Assembly (NCBI RefSeq): GCF_000346465.2
Contig: NC_034011.1
Coordinates: 9,592,016 to 9,656,015 of the forward strand
Length of the DNA: 64,000 nucleotides
From: Prunus persica
Taxonomy: Eukaryota; Streptophyta; Magnoliopsida; Rosales; Rosaceae
Reading direction: 5' to 3'
The notes under the pieces are model-generated. The model did no database searches. It was not told where the DNA came from and saw nothing but the letters and a program-made list of their open reading frames with translations. Below are positions 35,130 to 44,866 of this stretch, piece after piece; positions within the stretch are counted from its first letter, which is position 1; every line of letters starts with the position of its first letter. A program made the position numbers and the translations under genes.

Positions 35130-35830
35130 TCTTTTTTTTTCCATTCCCCATCTACTCTCCCTCTCATATGCTATTTTTCTTGCCCACCACCCCCCCATCC
35201 ACACCCGCAACCCACGCCGCAGCTGCATCCCCAACCCCAACACCCACCTGCAACCCCCAACCCTCTCCCACTATTTTTTTCTCTCCCCCTATACTCTCCC
35301 TCTCTCTCCATATGACTTCCAATGGCCCACTCCCCCACCCCTCCCCTATGGTTTTTTTTTTCCCTCTCCCATGACCTCCTAACCCAAATGCTATCTAGTT
35401 TTGATAGTTTTTTTGCAAACCCAAGTGTTTAAGATTGAATTATTTGGATGTTTTGGTTGATGGGTTTTGCGTGAATTTGGAAAAAGGTTGAGATGGGAGG
35501 CTGTAAGGCACCAGTTATGAATAATGATCAATAATCTCACCTTTCGATTGTTTCTGAAAGGCTTGAATATACTATGAGCTTTTTCGGAGTGCGGAGGTAT
35601 TGAATTTGATAGATGGGGTGAGGAGGTTGTTGGGGGAGAAAACAAAACAGAGGGGAGGAGGGGTGGTGGGGAAGGGCCATTGGAAGTCATATGGGGAGAG
35701 GGAGAGGGTGGGGATTAGGGATATGATTGTGGCATGGGTTGCGGGTGGGGATGGGGTGGTGGGCGAGAAAAATAACAGAGGGAGAGGGAGCTTAGAGAGA
35801 GAGCAAGAGGGGGATGGGAAAAAAAAAAAT
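35130..35830. repeat. Long inverted repeat inside the MULE
   Basis: A C-rich arm (about 35130-35380) and its G-rich complement (35620-35830) share CTCTCCATATGACTTCCAAT and its complement. They enclose about 240 bases of unrecognised sequence. A related G-rich stretch occurs at 57240-57620. Confidence 0.8.
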
Positions 35831-36377
35831 TCATCTTTTTTCTTCATTTTTAAATTTTTTTTAATGGTTTTAAAAATATGTTTTATCTTATCCACGTGTC
35901 ACAACATCATTGAAGATGTGAAGCCCACTTACCTTCCACGTCAGCAATTTAACAGAGTTTCTAACGGCAGGACTATTTTGATGTGTACTAGGTAACGTTA
36001 AGGACTATTAATGTCACAAAAAATGATTAAGGACGAAAGGTGATAATTTCCCTAACCTCAAGGACCATTTGCGATAAAAAGCCTTTAAGTTTTTGGTACA
36101 AATTTTTAGACAATATTAAAATAATTACCCTAATTCATAAATGTGTAAAATAAAATAAAAAGTTTATTAATTAATCTAATATATAACATCATTTCAATTA
36201 AGTTTAAAATGAGGTTAGAGAGTGCACTTGGATGTGGGATTGTAGTGCAATGTCTTTTTATAGCTTTTTGTTATAAATTTTTAGACAACATTGAAAAATT
36301 AACTTAATTCATAACATGTGTAAAACAAAATAAAAGGTTAATTAATCCATTCTACATATTATATTATCTATAAATAT

Positions 36378-36545
36378 AAAGCAAAAGGCAGAGAATGGTG
36401 AAACATTCAAAATACCATAAAATGCCCTCGGTTAATTCAAACATTCAGAATTAAAATTATTAATTAAATAAGGATAATATGGTAAATTCATATTTTTTCA
36501 TATTAAAAAAATTAAAAATTAAAAACAAAATCAGATAATAGGTCA
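36378..36545 (+). repeat. Dispersed repeat, inverted copy at 43880-44050
   Basis: The sequence starting AAGCAAAAGG and containing GAAACATTCAAAATACCA reappears reverse-complemented at 43880-44050 with scattered changes. Type unknown. Confidence 0.75.
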
Positions 36546-37293
36546 TACTTTTATGAAACATAACAACCCATATTATATTTTCTTAATTCTAAAAATAAAA
36601 GAAAAAAGAAAAAAGAAAAAAGAAAATCAATTGGCACATGCAAGGGGCTAGTTTCAATTAAGTCTAAATTGAGGTTAGCAAGTGCATCAATTAAGTTTTT
36701 AAAAAAATAGAGCCTAAACAGGCCTAAGCGGGCTGGGCCATGAGTAGACTGAGAATTTCAAATCCTACGCCCATGCCCTATTCAATTCAAGAGCGAACTG
36801 GACCAAACGAGCCTAAACAACAAGCTGTAACGGGCTTTTGATCATCGAGCTACCCACTTCGTCCCATTCGCCACATGCCAAATGTTGATCCCTAGTTTCA
36901 TATTCATTCATAAATATTGTTCAAAACCATGAGCTATATGGTGGAAGATATGAGTTATCTTTTAGATGGGATTGGGGCCAACACGAGACCATACTCTATA
37001 TCAACCTTACCTTAGCTATTAAAAATACTATAAAAATTCTTCCTGGTTAATTGACAAAGAGGATTCTCTTAAATATAGTATAGATAAACCTCTATACTTC
37101 CATTCTTGAATTAAATTAAGCAAATTCCTTACTAATCACTCAATCAAAAAACGAATGAACTAAAGAAAAGACTCCAAGTACAAGTACAACAAATATTAAC
37201 ACCATCCATTAGGAATTGTTATAATCGGTATCACACAAAGTTGGGATCATTCTTTCTTTGCAGATTATTTTTTATTTTTTTTATTTTTATCAA

Positions 37294-37416
37294 GGATCAA
37301 ATCAAGAATTGCCCATTGCTGGAAAAGGAAAGGTGCTGCTGAAATTTACCTCTGGGAAGGAACTAGCCCTTCTAGATGTATTTCATGTCCCTGATATTAG
37401 GAAGAACTTAGTGTCT
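37294..37416 (+). pseudogene. Ty1/copia polyprotein fragment
   Basis: A 41-codon open stretch reading [19 protein letters not shown] and then [14 protein letters not shown] matches the end of the copia protease region before the integrase. No flanking copia domains were seen, so it is an isolated relic. Confidence 0.75.
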
Positions 37417-37809
37417 ATTATAAAACCACAAGTCCTAGGCCATAAGACGAATCTCTTTTTCTTTAAAAAACTATCTCATATTATTTTAAAGTTATCAACT
37501 GTATTGGAGAGAAGCACACCAACGTTCGCCAGAATTCAAGGATCCGGTGCTGGACCCTTGAATTATAGATAGTTGAATCCTGAGAGATAGACGCCTGTTG
37601 AACTTCAAGCACTGAGAAGATGCGAAATTCTGTCTTTAGGACATTGCAAATACGCAAGCCTCTAACTTCAATAAAAGTCAGTATTCTGTAATTAATTTAT
37701 ATATTTGCACATTTATACAGATTTCATAATTTTGCTACTGTTTATATTTTAAGAATTGTGCAATAATATAGTGATCCTATAGCATACAACATTTACTGAT
37801 TATTTTTCT

Positions 37810-38040
37810 AACACTTATATCAAGAATTCATCATTAGAACCCAAATAAAGAATTTTCCATTAGAACACAAATTAAAAATTGCCCATTAGAACTTATATCA
37901 AGAATTCATCAATGGAACCCAAATCAAGAACTACCCATTAGAACCTATATCCAGACTTCATCATTATAACTGAAATAAAGAATTACCCATTAGAACTCAA
38001 ATCAAAACTTATCACAGAACCCCCAAATCAATAACTCATG
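37810..38040 (+). repeat. Degenerate minisatellite of about 30 bases
   Basis: About eight imperfect units of the type ATCAAGAATTACCCATTAGA followed by ACCCAA, alternating CATCATTA and CCCATTA variants. Confidence 0.8.
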
Positions 38041-38515
38041 GCTCATCCCCACCTAGGAATAACCCATTGTCATTCACTCGAAATCAACAAACCCACAAGA
38101 AATCAGGTGTAAAACCCATCGCATAAATTGGTCTCTCAACCTTGCCCAGAAATTGTCAAAATTAAAAACCCATCACAGAACCCCAATTCGAAATTCACAA
38201 CCCAGATTTAGAACGAAACATAAACACTGCTATGGATACACCTACCTGATTGGCATAGAATTCTCGCAAGCTCAACTCGAGATGGCAGCTCTTCCTTCGT
38301 CTTGGAAGGGTGGGCTCTTCGTCTTCTTCTTGCGTGCCTTATTCTTCTGCCATCGCGTGTTTTATTGTTTCGATCGGGTGTTTTATTTTTTCGGGTCTGG
38401 AGTGTTAAAACGGGTTAAAACATTTAAATAATCACAGCCACACAAGCTCATTAAAAGGGATCTAACGGCTGAGCGGCTCATCCCTCAAATAACACTATTT
38501 GAGGAATACTATATA

Positions 38516-38718
38516 CAGTCCTGATCTCTTGGACCCCTGTAGTCCAAGAGATTTATGGTCACCCACCGTTGGATGTAAATTCAACGGTTGCCTTGAATCG
38601 GGTAATAATCATTTATGTCATATTGCATTTATATATATCATTTTGAACCATTGGATTAATATCCAACGGTGGGTGACCACAATCTCTTGGACTCCTGTGG
38701 TCCAAGAGATCGGGACTG
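38516..38718. mobile_element. Mutator-type MITE, 203 bases
   Basis: Inverted ends CAGTCCTGATCTCTTGGAC and its near complement ending GGACTG, with a second inverted block TGGTCACCCACCGTTGGAT inside. A 10-bp duplication ATACTATATA flanks it (38506-38515 and 38719-38728), fitting Mutator. It lies 24 bases left of element 3. Confidence 0.85.
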
Positions 38719-38742
38719 ATACTATATATATATATATATATA

Positions 38743-38770
38743 TGTTATAAATCTATCTGAATTGGAGAGG

Positions 38771-38810
<40 letters not shown>

Positions 38811-38932
38811 GAATAGAAATATGATTTCTCATTGAATGTTTTCTCATTGAATGTTTTCTCAATCTCATTGTATTTTGTTACAAATGGAGAAGCCCTATTT
38901 ATAGGCATTATTTGGGCTCCACTTTTACAACA
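38743..38932 (-). repeat. 3' LTR of element 3
   Basis: 190 bases, with a (GA)n run at 38777-38807 and a duplicated ATTGAATGTTTTCTC block that is single in the other LTR. Confidence 0.9.
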
Positions 38933-38959
38933 CTCTCCCTTGGAGACCACAAATGATAC

Positions 38960-39330
38960 AGAATATGTCTCGTTAAAAACCTTGCCAGTAAAAACCCAAT
39001 GGGACAAAAACTGGTCAAAGGGAAAAAGAGTACATAATCATGTGTAACATAAAATTCTATGTATATTGACGCGCGTGCGATACTGCCTCGTTAAAACCTT
39101 GCCAGGAAAAACCCAGTGGGATAAAAACCTGAACGAAGGAAAAAGAGTACAGTGTTTGAAGATCTTGATTGATAGTGCGTTCCCCCTGATGCTTGGCAAA
39201 ATATCTTTAAGTCATACTGTTGATCAGCTTTCTGAATATCGTAGTTGACACTACTGCTGTGAGTCAATCTTGAGCGACACTGCCTCGTTAAAACCTTACC
39301 AGGAAAAATCCAGTGGGATAAAAACCTGGA
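38960..39330 (-). repeat. Three dispersed copies of a copia-type 3' block
   Basis: Copies near 38970, 39087 and 39288 contain TCGTTAAAACCTTGCCAGG followed by AAAACCCAGTGGGATAAAAA. This is a block I associate with the region between pol and the 3' LTR of plant copia elements. Confidence 0.7.
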
Positions 39331-39448
39331 TGAAGGAAAAAGAGTACAGTGTATGGAGGTCTTTATTAAAACCATGCTCCCCCTGATGAATATCTCCCCC
39401 TGAAAAATTTAGGACTAGCTTTTGTGCTTTAATGTGTTGCAATCACAT

Positions 39449-39748
39449 NNNNNNNNNNNNNNNNNNNNNNNNNNNNNNNNNNNNNNNNNNNNNNNNNNNN
39501 NNNNNNNNNNNNNNNNNNNNNNNNNNNNNNNNNNNNNNNNNNNNNNNNNNNNNNNNNNNNNNNNNNNNNNNNNNNNNNNNNNNNNNNNNNNNNNNNNNNN
39601 NNNNNNNNNNNNNNNNNNNNNNNNNNNNNNNNNNNNNNNNNNNNNNNNNNNNNNNNNNNNNNNNNNNNNNNNNNNNNNNNNNNNNNNNNNNNNNNNNNNN
39701 NNNNNNNNNNNNNNNNNNNNNNNNNNNNNNNNNNNNNNNNNNNNNNNN
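39449..39748. other. Assembly gap (300 N) inside element 3
   Basis: 300 N. By comparison with element 2 the missing part should lie between the 3' block and the region matching 25650, so far more than 300 bases may be missing. Confidence 0.99.
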
Positions 39749-42576
39749 AATCATCAGAGAGTTACAGAAAGAGAAAAATGCAAAAAGAGAAGGTAGCAAT
39801 CAGGGAAGGAAGCTGGTGGGAGCAGACAATAAGCTCTCATATCTCCTAGTCTAGAAGGACTTCCGGAGATTAGAGCATAAGATCGCCTTCACAGTTTCCT
39901 GATGTAGCGGAAACGTGATCAGGGATAGTCTCGCTTCCTGAATGGATGATCAGAGATAGTCTTGCTTCTCGGGCATATTAAGTGCTCACTAATAAGAAAA
40001 ACAAGTAGATATCGCATCACTAGGTATGGAGAAAACTGGATGTCTTCTGCAAAGAAAATTTCGTTAGTAACACATTTATACACAAATACAATGAATAGGT
40101 AGAACCGGTGAATTTCAAATTAACCATAAGAAAATTGCGAGATTCTCGGGGTACTTTTGAAAAAGTAGCTCCGTGAAATCCGTAAAGCAAGATCGGCTTT
40201 TGATGAAAATAAAACTTTGAAAACGCCGAAAGTGCCGACAAACATTTAATGGAGGCCACGTGAAGTTTTGAAATCTGGGAAAGAAAAGATAATATGGGGA
40301 TCTGAGGTAATATTGGGATCCTGGAAACTGTAGCCATATTTCCTCATATAGATATGGCCTTTACAAAACTTGATTGGAGCAACTGCGTTTCAACTTGCTC
40401 CTTTTCTGTTATAATAATTGCGCACATTCTTAAAATTTGCACCTGTGGTTTTTACGTCTTTTCAAAATGACGGTTTGGAACCTTGTGCCTTATAGGTTCA
40501 AATAACCACATCGACTCTCCCAAATTTCATATTTCAACGTATGGGAGCCCGGAACTTTTGGCCTGGGCTAAACACAAACTCAGAATTTATTTGCCCTTTT
40601 CAAAATGGACATGAAATATGAATTGAGTAAAAGCCACGCTAATATCTCATATATTTGGGTTCATGAGCTTCCGGCCCAGATATAACAAAATATGTGGGGA
40701 GCCTCAATTCATCATTCTCTTATGCCAAAGAGATATGTGGCGTACCACAATTTGCAATAATACCTCAAGGGTTTTCCATTTAATTGTTGGAACTTCAGGT
40801 TCTCAACACTGTTAGATTTTGAACTTCTGGCCAAAATCACATATTCTCATGGTATGGACATTCAATCCCCTTAGATTTTGAACTTCGGGCCAAAATCACA
40901 TATTATCATGGTATGAACATTTTTACAATTTTCTGTACATATTTCTGGACTTCAAGCCCTTACATAATTGTCCATAATTTGAGGAACTTCTGGCATCTCA
41001 TTTAATTGCTCATCCATGAGTTTAAGGAACTGCAGGTTCCCTTTTGAATGGTGATAGTTTACCCAAAATGGTAAATATTTATGCATACATCACTATTCAT
41101 GTATACGGCACTATTCATGTGTACAGTACATTTGCCAGTGCAGTTATCATCTATGTGTACGGCATTATGAACCAATACGGTACTGTTACATCATTAAGGA
41201 ACCCCAGGTCCTTATTTACATGTCAGGGATCAAGGACCCTCAAGTCCGATCACATGTTTACAAATATAGTACCGGAGAGACTGCCAGCTCTCATATTAAC
41301 ATCATCATCAAGGATCTTCAAGTCCTGATGTAATTGTATGATGAGGATCAAGGAACTTCTGGTCCTGATCTGTATACTGTAAAAAACTCATCATACAGCA
41401 CATTTAATCCATAAAATAAATTGCTGGTAAATAAATTACTGGTATGGACGATAAACCCGCACCATACATTTAAATAAAAGTAAAGGCGTGGACGATAAAC
41501 CCGCACCACCCTTTTAAATAAATGTAAATGTGCGGTAAATTAATTTCATAAATTAAAGGTGCTTGTATGGGCATTAATTCTGCTCCATACATTTAGATAA
41601 AAGTAAAGGCGTGGACGATAAACCCGCACCACCCTTTTAAATAAATGTAAATGTGCAGTTAATTTCATAAATTAAAGGTGCTTGTATGGGCATTAATTCT
41701 GCTCCATACATTTAGATAAAAGTAAAGGCGTGGACGATAAACCCGCACCACCCTTTTAAATAAATGTAAATGTGCGGTAAATTAAATGCATAAAATAAAT
41801 TGCTTGCTGTATGGACGTTAATCCCGCACCATACTTTAAATAAAATTAAATGTGCGGTAAATTAAAGTGTTAGTATTAGTAACGGTCTCCCACTGATAAT
41901 ATGTTTAGCATTACCAAGGGTCCATTTTTGTTAATGGTTAGTAATAGAAAAGCAGATAAATATAATAGGAAATAATAGAGAAGATCAGGGAGCAGAGATC
42001 TTATCGCTATTTATTATTCTTTCTTTCGGTGGGTCGGTGGGTTTTGCAGTGCTAAAGCATCTTTTTATTTTATTTTATTTTTCTTTTGCTTTCATCATTG
42101 CTGCTGCTGATAATTGCTTTTGTTGAGTGCTTTTCTTTGTCAGTGGGTGCTGCTCATCATTTCGGTTATGGCCCGAAAAGCAATCACCAATTCCGCTTCA
42201 TCTTCTTCAAACCTGAAAAGTAAAAACCTGGGGTTGCAGGCCAGGTTCGGACTGTTGAAGAGATATTGACCATCGAGATCAGACTCAGGCTCCACCAGAT
42301 CAGGCACATCAGCCACATACGATCTGCCCAACAACAAACCCTAACGTTACACCGTCAAGGTTGTAATTTACACCATAGGAAACACCGCGACCCTGAAATC
42401 GTTCATCCACGGGCAAAACCAGCGACCTCGCCATCGACGATCGTCCTCGAACCCAAATTGGATCGAATTACTGAAACAACCGGCCCAACCGATCGAACAC
42501 GATCATCGCAAAGGCCTCAAACCCAAACGTCACTAACGTATCAATGATTGCGATCGTAGATGTTCTCGTCGAATCG

Positions 42577-42762
42577 AATCAAAGCTTCTTGGCGTCGCAC
42601 GGCTCGGCGCAGGTTCGCCTTGAACACTTCGAACCTGTAGTCGTGCTCCTCCTGGCTCGTGTACGACTTACCGAATTGGTGCTTGAAGAGCGAAAAGTGG
42701 TATTCGGCTCCGAGCCGATGGTCGTGCTGGTGATCATCGCCGTCGTCGACCACTTGCCTGAT
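42577..42762 (-). pseudogene. Captured fragment of an RD19-like papain-type cysteine protease
   Basis: On the minus strand 62 codons read LIRQVVDDGDD, then EYHFSLFKHQFGKSYTSQEE and HDYRFEVFKANLRRA. This is the start of the mature precursor and the I29 inhibitor prodomain (ERFNIN type) of RD19-class vacuolar cysteine proteases. The signal peptide and the catalytic domain are absent, so it is inactive as a protease. It lies in the same strand sense as the element. Confidence 0.85.
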
Positions 42763-42937
42763 CAGCGGATCTGCCCCGAAAAACTCAGCGTCCCCGAGAC
42801 GTTGGCATTGCAGGCCTGATCCAGGTACACATGGAACCGGCCCTCGTCGTCGTCTCTGTAAATCTGAGTCGAAGAACGCAGACAAGCTCGAGCTGGTCAA
42901 ACCAGCTATTCAACATTAGCTCAAACTATCCTCATAC

Positions 42938-43153
42938 GTCCAACGCGCTCTGCAACTCATCCAGTTCGACTACCAGGATTCCAAGCTCCAAGGCGCGCAG
43001 GAAATCCGCCGCCTCACCAAGACTTCGCACAGGTGTCGGCGCCAGCTTTCGGCCTCGGTGGGCCTGCTCGTGTCCAAGCTCCGAGTCCGCGACTCGACCG
43101 AGTCTCACGAGTCTGCCTTCCTCGCTCTCCTCAATCTCGCCGTCAAGGATGAG
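42938..43153 (+). pseudogene. Captured fragment of an ARM-repeat (U-box/PUB-type) protein
   Basis: A 72-codon uninterrupted stretch begins VQRALQLIQFDYQDSKLQGA, then EIRRLTKTSHRCRRQLS, and ends ESAFLALLNLAVKDE. This matches the first armadillo repeats of plant PUB4-like ARM proteins. It is read opposite to the element. Upstream and downstream parts of the gene are missing. Confidence 0.85.
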
Positions 43154-43249
43154 ACAGCTTTTTCTCCACTGTGCTCACCAAAGTACACTATGTAGACCTG
43201 TTTTCGTTCTGCACATGAGGCTAACAGAGGAAGGAGAAGGAGAAAGCAG

Positions 43250-43408
43250 ATGGAAAAGATGGAGGAGAAAGGCAACTATGTTGCAAGGAGAAAGGGAGGT
43301 TTGGTCACCATGCCCTTCATCTTTGCTAATGAGATTTGTGAGAAGTTGGCTGTGGTGGGTTTCAATGCTAATATGATTAGCTACTTGACAACACAACTTC
43401 ATATGCCA
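43250..43408 (+). pseudogene. Captured first exon piece of an NPF3.1-like NRT1/PTR transporter
   Basis: 53 codons from an ATG include MPFIFANEICEKLAVVGF and NMISYLTTQLHMP, the N-terminus of NPF3.1-type transporters up to the first membrane helices. The reading then leaves the family. It is read opposite to the element. A further protein-like stretch in another frame (about 43410-43530, starting SDVFAKMPQRKPSPPERAA) follows directly and may be a fourth capture that I cannot name. Confidence 0.85.
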
Positions 43409-43638
43409 GCGACGTGTTCGCTAAAATGCCACAAAGAAAGCCTTCACCGCCCGAGAGGGCAGCCATCGCTGGAATGTTGCCTTGCCTCTCTACTCATCTC
43501 TTTGATTACAGGACTAAACCAAGCACAGAGACCGTTTGATCTATCTGATGTGAGAGACTCTGGAAGAGAGAGAGACAGAGAGAGAGGGAGAGCAGTGGGT
43601 GTTTTGATCGAATTTCCCAGCTGGTATTTTAGAGATAG

Positions 43639-43652
43639 TCGTGCTGATAACG
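43639..43652 (-). promoter_or_regulatory. Putative primer-binding site of element 3
   Basis: On the element strand CGTTATCAGCACGA directly follows the 5' LTR, identical to elements 1 and 2 although the LTR differs. The next base C also fits the tRNA-Ile complement. Confidence 0.6.
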
Positions 43653-43811
43653 TGTTATAAATCTATCTGAATTGGAGAGGAAATTGAGAGAGAGAGAGAG
43701 AAGGGAATAGAAATCTGATTTCTCATTGAATGTTTTCTCAATCTCATTGTATTTTGTTACAAATGGAGAAGCCCTATTTATAGGCATTATTTGGGCTCCA
43801 CTTTTACAACA
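43653..43811 (-). repeat. 5' LTR of element 3
   Basis: 159 bases, TG...CA ends, shorter (GA)n run and a single ATTGAATGTTTTCTC block. Followed by ATATA. Confidence 0.9.
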
Positions 43812-44073
43812 ATATATGTATATATATACTAGCTCTTGCCAATTAATTTTTTTATTGTTATTATTTTTAGTATTAAGAAAAGATAACATGGGTAATTATT
43901 ATCTGATTTCGTTTTTAATTTTAATTTTTTAATATAAAAATATGAATATCATATTATCCTCATTTAATTTATAATTTCAATTCTTAATTTTTGAATTAAC
44001 CAAAGGCATTTTTTGGTATTTTGAATGTTTCATCATTCTCTCCCTTTTGCTTTATATATATAGATATAGATAA

Positions 44074-44769
44074 TGTGGGAACCTAATTAAATCAAACCCT
44101 AGGTCAAATAATTCCTACCATTTGGGGATTATTTGACCAAATTGGGAGTCAATCAACCTAATTAGGAGTTACTCAATTTAATTGGGAATTATCCAATTAA
44201 ATTGAACGTTACCTAATTAGGTTGAGATTTGATTTGGTTAATTACCACGATCCCCAATTAAATGAGAAGTTACCTAACTGAATCGGGATTTGATTTGATA
44301 CCTACCACAATTAGGGATTTGATTTACCCTAATAAATCAAATCCCTAATTAATCAAATCAATCCCAAAAAGGGGAGGAATAATTCCCTTCCATCTACGGA
44401 ATTATTCCTCAGAAACCCTAGCCTCCGAGACTACTATAAAAGCATAGCCATACACAAGGGTTAAGGTACGCCTAAAATCTTACTAAAATCTCTGCAGAAA
44501 ATTCCTCTCAAACCCTAGCTACCTCCTCTCTTTCTCTCTTTTACATAAGGCTCCGGCCGCTCGATTTATATTATAAACACATCCCGTACCCTATTTTAGC
44601 TATCGTTTCTCTAAAGATCGATTGAACTGACTTAGGCATCGGAGGGCCTTTGGCCAACACCCCCCGGGTGTGGTCTTTTACTCCGATCTGTTTTGCAGGG
44701 AGAAAGAGAGGCGGAGAAGACGAAGGAATCTTGGGCGAATATTCTCCCGTGAGATTATTTGCACAAACA
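44074..44769 (+). repeat. 5' LTR of the gypsy element
   Basis: 696 bases, TG...CA ends. A TATAAAAG box lies at 44435-44442. The sequence directly after it, TTGGTGCTTTCATTGAGAGC at 44772-44791, is the likely primer-binding site. Confidence 0.95.
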
Positions 44770-44866
44770 AATTGGTGCTTTCATTGAGAGCACGAGGTAT
44801 ACTCAACGCGTGCTCAAGGAATCCGTTCCTCCTATTTTCCAATCCACCGAAGCCTTCCAAACAACC

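Larger units (their letters stand above)
33303..36083. mobile_element. Mutator-like element (MULE) with long inverted ends
   Basis: Termini GGCTTTTTATCGC and GCGATAAAAAGCC begin inverted arms of about 200 bases (33303-33530 and 35870-36083). A perfect 9-bp duplication TTTAAGTTT (33294-33302 and 36084-36092) is typical of Mutator. There is no transposase. It contains a second inverted-repeat element (33580-35125) with a captured gene fragment, and a further long inverted repeat (35130-35380 against 35620-35830). Confidence 0.92.
36093..38505. other. AT-rich intergenic region, no gene
   Basis: Apart from a small copia relic (37294-37416), a minisatellite (37810-38040) and a dispersed repeat (36378-36545), nothing coding was recognised. 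The segment 38040-38440 has gene-like composition on the minus strand but no recognisable product. Confidence 0.5.
38743..43811 (-). mobile_element. Non-autonomous LTR retrotransposon 3 with captured host gene pieces, minus strand
   Basis: Short LTRs at 43653-43811 (5') and 38743-38932 (3') have TG...CA ends and a target duplication ATATA (38738-38742 and 43812-43816). The body 39749-41960 matches elements 1 and 2. Just after the primer site, on the element strand, it carries about 1.6 kb (41960-43638) absent from the others, with fragments of at least three host genes. A 300-base gap (39449-39748) lies inside. There is no gag-pol. LTRs differ by one substitution plus microsatellite and short-repeat length, so insertion is recent. 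The LTRs are only about a third as long as those of elements 1 and 2 and unrelated apart from their ends. Confidence 0.92.

Noticed and set aside
39422..39854. Frames running through runs of N (also at 4746, 55714, 59634 and 61726)
   Set aside because: They consist mainly of unknown residues and carry no evidence.
43550..43600. Purine repeat as a possible gene start region
   Set aside because: It is a GA-rich stretch inside element 3 between the captured fragments and the primer site, with no open frame of interest.
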